A stretch of DNA of 64,000 bases from contig NC_092355.1 of the NCBI RefSeq assembly GCF_963676685.1, positions 74,739,176-74,803,175 on the forward strand. The letters run 5' to 3'. The stretch is from Mytilus edulis (taxonomy: Eukaryota > Mollusca > Bivalvia > Mytilida > Mytilidae). The first letter of the stretch is position 1, and the number at the start of each line of letters is the position of its first letter. Below are positions 60,956 to 64,000 of the stretch, one piece after another. Under the pieces are notes generated by a model. The model ran no database searches, was not told the DNA's origin, and saw nothing but the letters and a program-made list of their open reading frames with translations. The position numbers and the translations under genes are program-made.

Positions 60956-62289
60956 CATATGTTTCATATATTGTAATATATTGTAACTCATGACTTGTCA
61001 TTGTCAGTTTATTTGTTTCAACAAGTGAGTTCGAAGGTCACTGTGGTATCTTTCACCTCACCTGATACCCGAATTCGCTTTGACCAACAATGCAACACTG
61101 TTAACCAACATTATCTTTAAATTTTGTTGGGGAAATCTAAAGTATCAAATCATATCATTTATTTTATACTTTAATACAAATTTGGACAAGTATTTCTATA
61201 CATGTATTGGTAACACAGCTATATACATACATATCACGTGACAGTTAAGTTTTCTTGCCTCAACACATATCATTCAAGTGAAATGTCAGTATGATTAAAC
61301 TCTACATCAAGTAGAATAACATTTTGATAATAAAAACATTCAGAATATATAAATTTATTTGTTAAGGATGAATTGTCATGGTGCATGCAGACTATGAAGA
61401 AAAAAATTTACAAGCATATATAAAAGTTATGAAAGTGTCATGATTATAATTGGAAAAATCTACCTGAAAATCTATCAATATAGCTAAAAGTGTAACTCAA
61501 TGAAATGAAATATGTTAAATGAATAATAAATCTGCTTTGACATCGTTATCTGTTTAACAGTTGCATCACCAAATAACCTAAATCAGAATGCTCTAAAAAA
61601 AAATTAAATATGAAAAATGTAAGGGAGTTCAACCTTATAAACAATGAACATTAAATAGAAAATTTCGTACATCACATTGGATGTTGAAATTTTTTAACAA
61701 AACATGCTTGATATGTTTCCCATCCTTAAACATAAAAAAACCCAGGCCCGTTTCCAATTAACATGAGAGAAACTAGACGTTTATAATGACTCAACAAATA
61801 CTGATTATGTGTCAGTTTTCCCTATCGATCCAAAATGCAGCTATTATACATTGCATTACCAGTCATGCAATTCTTTTTTTCTTCAAAATGATAAATACAA
61901 ATGCTACAAAAAATCGCAAACGATATATACAAATATTGAATCTACTTTTCATTTAAATCCCTCGAATGTTACATGTAGATAAAAGAGGGACGAAAGATAC
62001 CAAAGGGACAGTCAAATTTTAAGTCTTAAACATAAAAAACAGAAAAATAGCAAATATATTTCTCATCAAAACTCTCATAAAATAACATTCATTTTAAAGC
62101 AGCAAATTAACCGGTTAATTTAATAAGTTATAGTGTTTCTGTTTATATTAAATGAAAACAAGGAATTATTTGAATTCTTGATATTTTTTAAGAAGTGTTT
62201 GATGAAAACTAATATAATTAGGGAGGGTTAGCATGGCTAAGCAGGATTAATCAGTTCCTACTGGAATATTGGTGAAAGTAAAATGAACC
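60956..62289. other. no gene seen
   Basis: Contains only the family A fragment at 61980 and a decayed family A-like piece near 61000-61055 (cattgtcagtttatttg, tgtggtatctttcacctc). Confidence 0.5.
61980..62025 (+). repeat. family A 5' fragment
   Basis: aaaagagggacgaaagatac and caaagggacagtcaaatt, then unrelated sequence. Confidence 0.75.
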
Positions 62290-62748
62290 TTATAGTCGCC
62301 TTCAGCTGAAATTCGTAGCGGTTATCGGTAAAAATAATCTAACCTATGAATCGCGTTCACTCGAGATATAGTTTTTTACATTCCATTCATAAATCGCAAA
62401 AAGAAAAACCACTACTGACCTACCTTTTAAGTGATTGCACTGTGATAACCCTGACCGTCACATTTTCCAAGACGATTTTGAATGGTGGAATCCGCGATTG
62501 TTTTTACTGGAAGTGTTTCCGGGGAGTTCAATTTCATAAAATTTGCATTACGCGCGGGAAACCTTATAACATCAATGAAAAGAACAGTTTAGGAAACTGC
62601 GTAAATGACGAAATTCAATGGCATATGTAAACAAATGATCCTCATAGAAACGAAGATGGCGGAATTACAAAGGAAACATTCTGGAAAATGTGAAGGTCAG
62701 GATTATTACAGTGTGATCTCTACAAATTTCAGCTGACGGCGACTATAG
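62290..62748. mobile_element. 459-bp TIR element
   Basis: ttatagtcgccttcagctga and, inverted, tatagtcgccgtcagctga form TIRs of about 28 bases with few mismatches. The 94-codon frame inside (62346-62630) is not recognised and is probably chance. Confidence 0.8.
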
Positions 62749-63185
62749 ACATGTGTGCTAGATAACCCTATTTCATCAGGTTAGTTTTGATCATAAACTT
62801 CTTATTTATTTTACAGAAAGCCAAACTCTTCCAGATGGAAATAATTCCTTGTTTGAAATAGAATTTACCATAACTTTAAACATATCATTTAATCATTAAT
62901 CATGCTGGTTAATTTATAATGGACACTTGCTATCAATGATTCGTTTCTAAATCACATATTCTTCTTTCAATTGGCTATTAACTGTTTAAACGTATGTAAT
63001 TAATGTTCGCCAAATTACAGTTCAACAATAAGATGCAGCAGGATGATTAGATTAACAAATAACGAGCTGACAATTGATGCGTTTTTTCCAAAAAACAACC
63101 TATCAGTAATTTGGAATGCAAAAAAGTTATTATACATCCTCTATTTCTGGTGCACCTCTTTTATTTCTGGTCTTTGTGGTCTACT

Positions 63186-63384
63186 TTAAACTGGATGTAT
63201 TTGTGTAGATTTGAAAAAGTCAGTTGAAATTGTGTCTTCCTTTACAAAAACATTTACCATTTTTCCCTGTACTTTTATATTCCACTGTTTCGAACGATCT
63301 ACTGGTCGCTGTGTTTTAATCTGTTGATTATTTCCAAGTAATTCTTCTGTAGACGTATTTTGTAATCTGGAACATTGTCTAATC
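63186..63384 (-). CDS. possible terminal exon of a gene entering from the right edge
   Basis: A good acceptor (cttttatatttttag) precedes 63384. One base completes a split codon, then 65 codons stay open to TAA at 63188-63186. Residues begin IRQCSRLQNTSTEELLGNNQ and end FFKSTQIHPV. An AATAAA on the minus strand lies about 21 bases past the stop (63165-63160), a fitting poly(A) signal. The composition looks protein-like (basic and polar), but I do not recognise the family, and there is no start codon in this exon. Confidence 0.4.
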
Positions 63385-63854
63385 CTAAAAATATAAAAGT
63401 CTGTTAAAAATAGTTCATTCTGAAATTTAGTGAAATATTTTACATCTAAGTAACTTTACTTTCATATCAAATATATATTTATCTTCTGAATTAATGTGCC
63501 TAATTCTTATATAGTTGTATGTCTTCTTCTTCTATGATCATCTATTCGGTTTCAGCCCGTATTAACATTTGTTAATATGTTTAAGGTAACAGGTTTTTTG
63601 ACCATTTTTGCACATTGTTATTCTCTGTTTTAGAAGATACAATATATAATATATAAGCAAACATCATACAATTCTTTGTAAAGCTATCATCCATAAATAA
63701 ATGTTTTAATGAGATTAATTAGTGGTTGAACTTAGTTGTTTTGCAAACGATTTTGCCGTTTAAGTGTTGGTGTGATTGCTTCAAAAATTTAGTGTGTGTT
63801 TGGAATTTATTATTAATGACATGTGTTTGCTTTTGTATGATATATTTTTCTTAC

Positions 63855-63890
63855 CTTTTTAAGGTTTTTTGCAAAGAAATATAACGATTG
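63855..63890 (-). CDS. possible small exon upstream of the 63384 exon
   Basis: The stretch NRYISLQKTLKR ends at a GTAAG donor (63854-63850) in the phase (two bases over) that the next exon needs. An AG at 63892-63891 could be its acceptor, though its pyrimidine tract is poor. It is speculative and rests only on phase agreement. Confidence 0.2.
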
Positions 63891-64000
63891 CTAACATTTT
63901 TTGGTATATGGGTTGGTCAATGGCAATCAGTAATCTCATGGATGATTGAGGCAAACTTTGGCAAAATTTATGGATTGATTTTGGAGAAGATGCCTATTGA

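Overview
This is an AT-rich, gene-poor, repeat-dense stretch of eukaryotic nuclear DNA. It is most likely from a marine bivalve, and probably a mussel (Mytilus or a close relative). The main evidence is the set of dispersed repeat families, several of which I recognise as typical of mussel genomes. Coding sequence is split by long introns with GT..AG borders, there are AATAAA signals, and there is no operon structure. The species call is inference from memory of these repeats and could not be checked by a search.

Only two convincing host genes are visible. (1) An intronless class A (rhodopsin-like) G protein-coupled receptor lies at 28063-29103 (+). It has an intact NPxxY but a degenerate DRY motif, and a minisatellite of about 105 bp starts at its stop codon. 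(2) A six-exon gene on the minus strand spans 48610-34813. It encodes a predicted type I membrane protein of about 306 residues: signal peptide, 14-cysteine ectodomain resembling a bivalve TNFR-like family, one membrane segment, and a cytoplasmic tail with a faint death-fold (CARD-like) pattern. Its last intron (about 9.9 kb) holds a tandem repeat array and several transposons. A possible third gene enters from the right edge on the minus strand: a terminal exon at 63186-63384 with a poly(A) signal, and a possible small exon at 63855-63890.

The rest is mobile or repetitive DNA. At 51.07-55.67 kb, three decayed copies of one transposon-associated protein family (motifs EADTRI, RTVDTDV, HAFTGCDT, CGCKKxC and CTALCxCxGxC) form a direct plus inverted cluster with arms of about 1.3 kb. 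A decayed Penelope-like reverse transcriptase fragment lies at 4.8-5.3 kb. Terminal-inverted-repeat (TIR) elements lie at 881-1818, 21798-25348 (related fragment at 15.7-16.3 kb), 37990-41170, 43146-44149 and 62290-62748, with smaller MITE-like palindromes elsewhere.

Dispersed repeat families, with the names used below: A (contains gagggacgaaagata), B (caccgtacggccttcaacaa), C (gcacccggaggcgtcctt), D (gtttagcgctataaaacca), E (cgccagacgcgcgtttcg, SINE-like), F (29984-30735) and G (accgtgaaattg modules ending in a GGGGCAT palindrome). Layout by region: 0-20 kb repeats only; 21.8-25.3 kb large TIR element; 28-29.5 kb GPCR and minisatellite; 30-34.8 kb repeats; 34.8-48.6 kb receptor gene; 51-55.7 kb transposon cluster; 56-62.8 kb repeats; 63.2-64 kb putative gene end.
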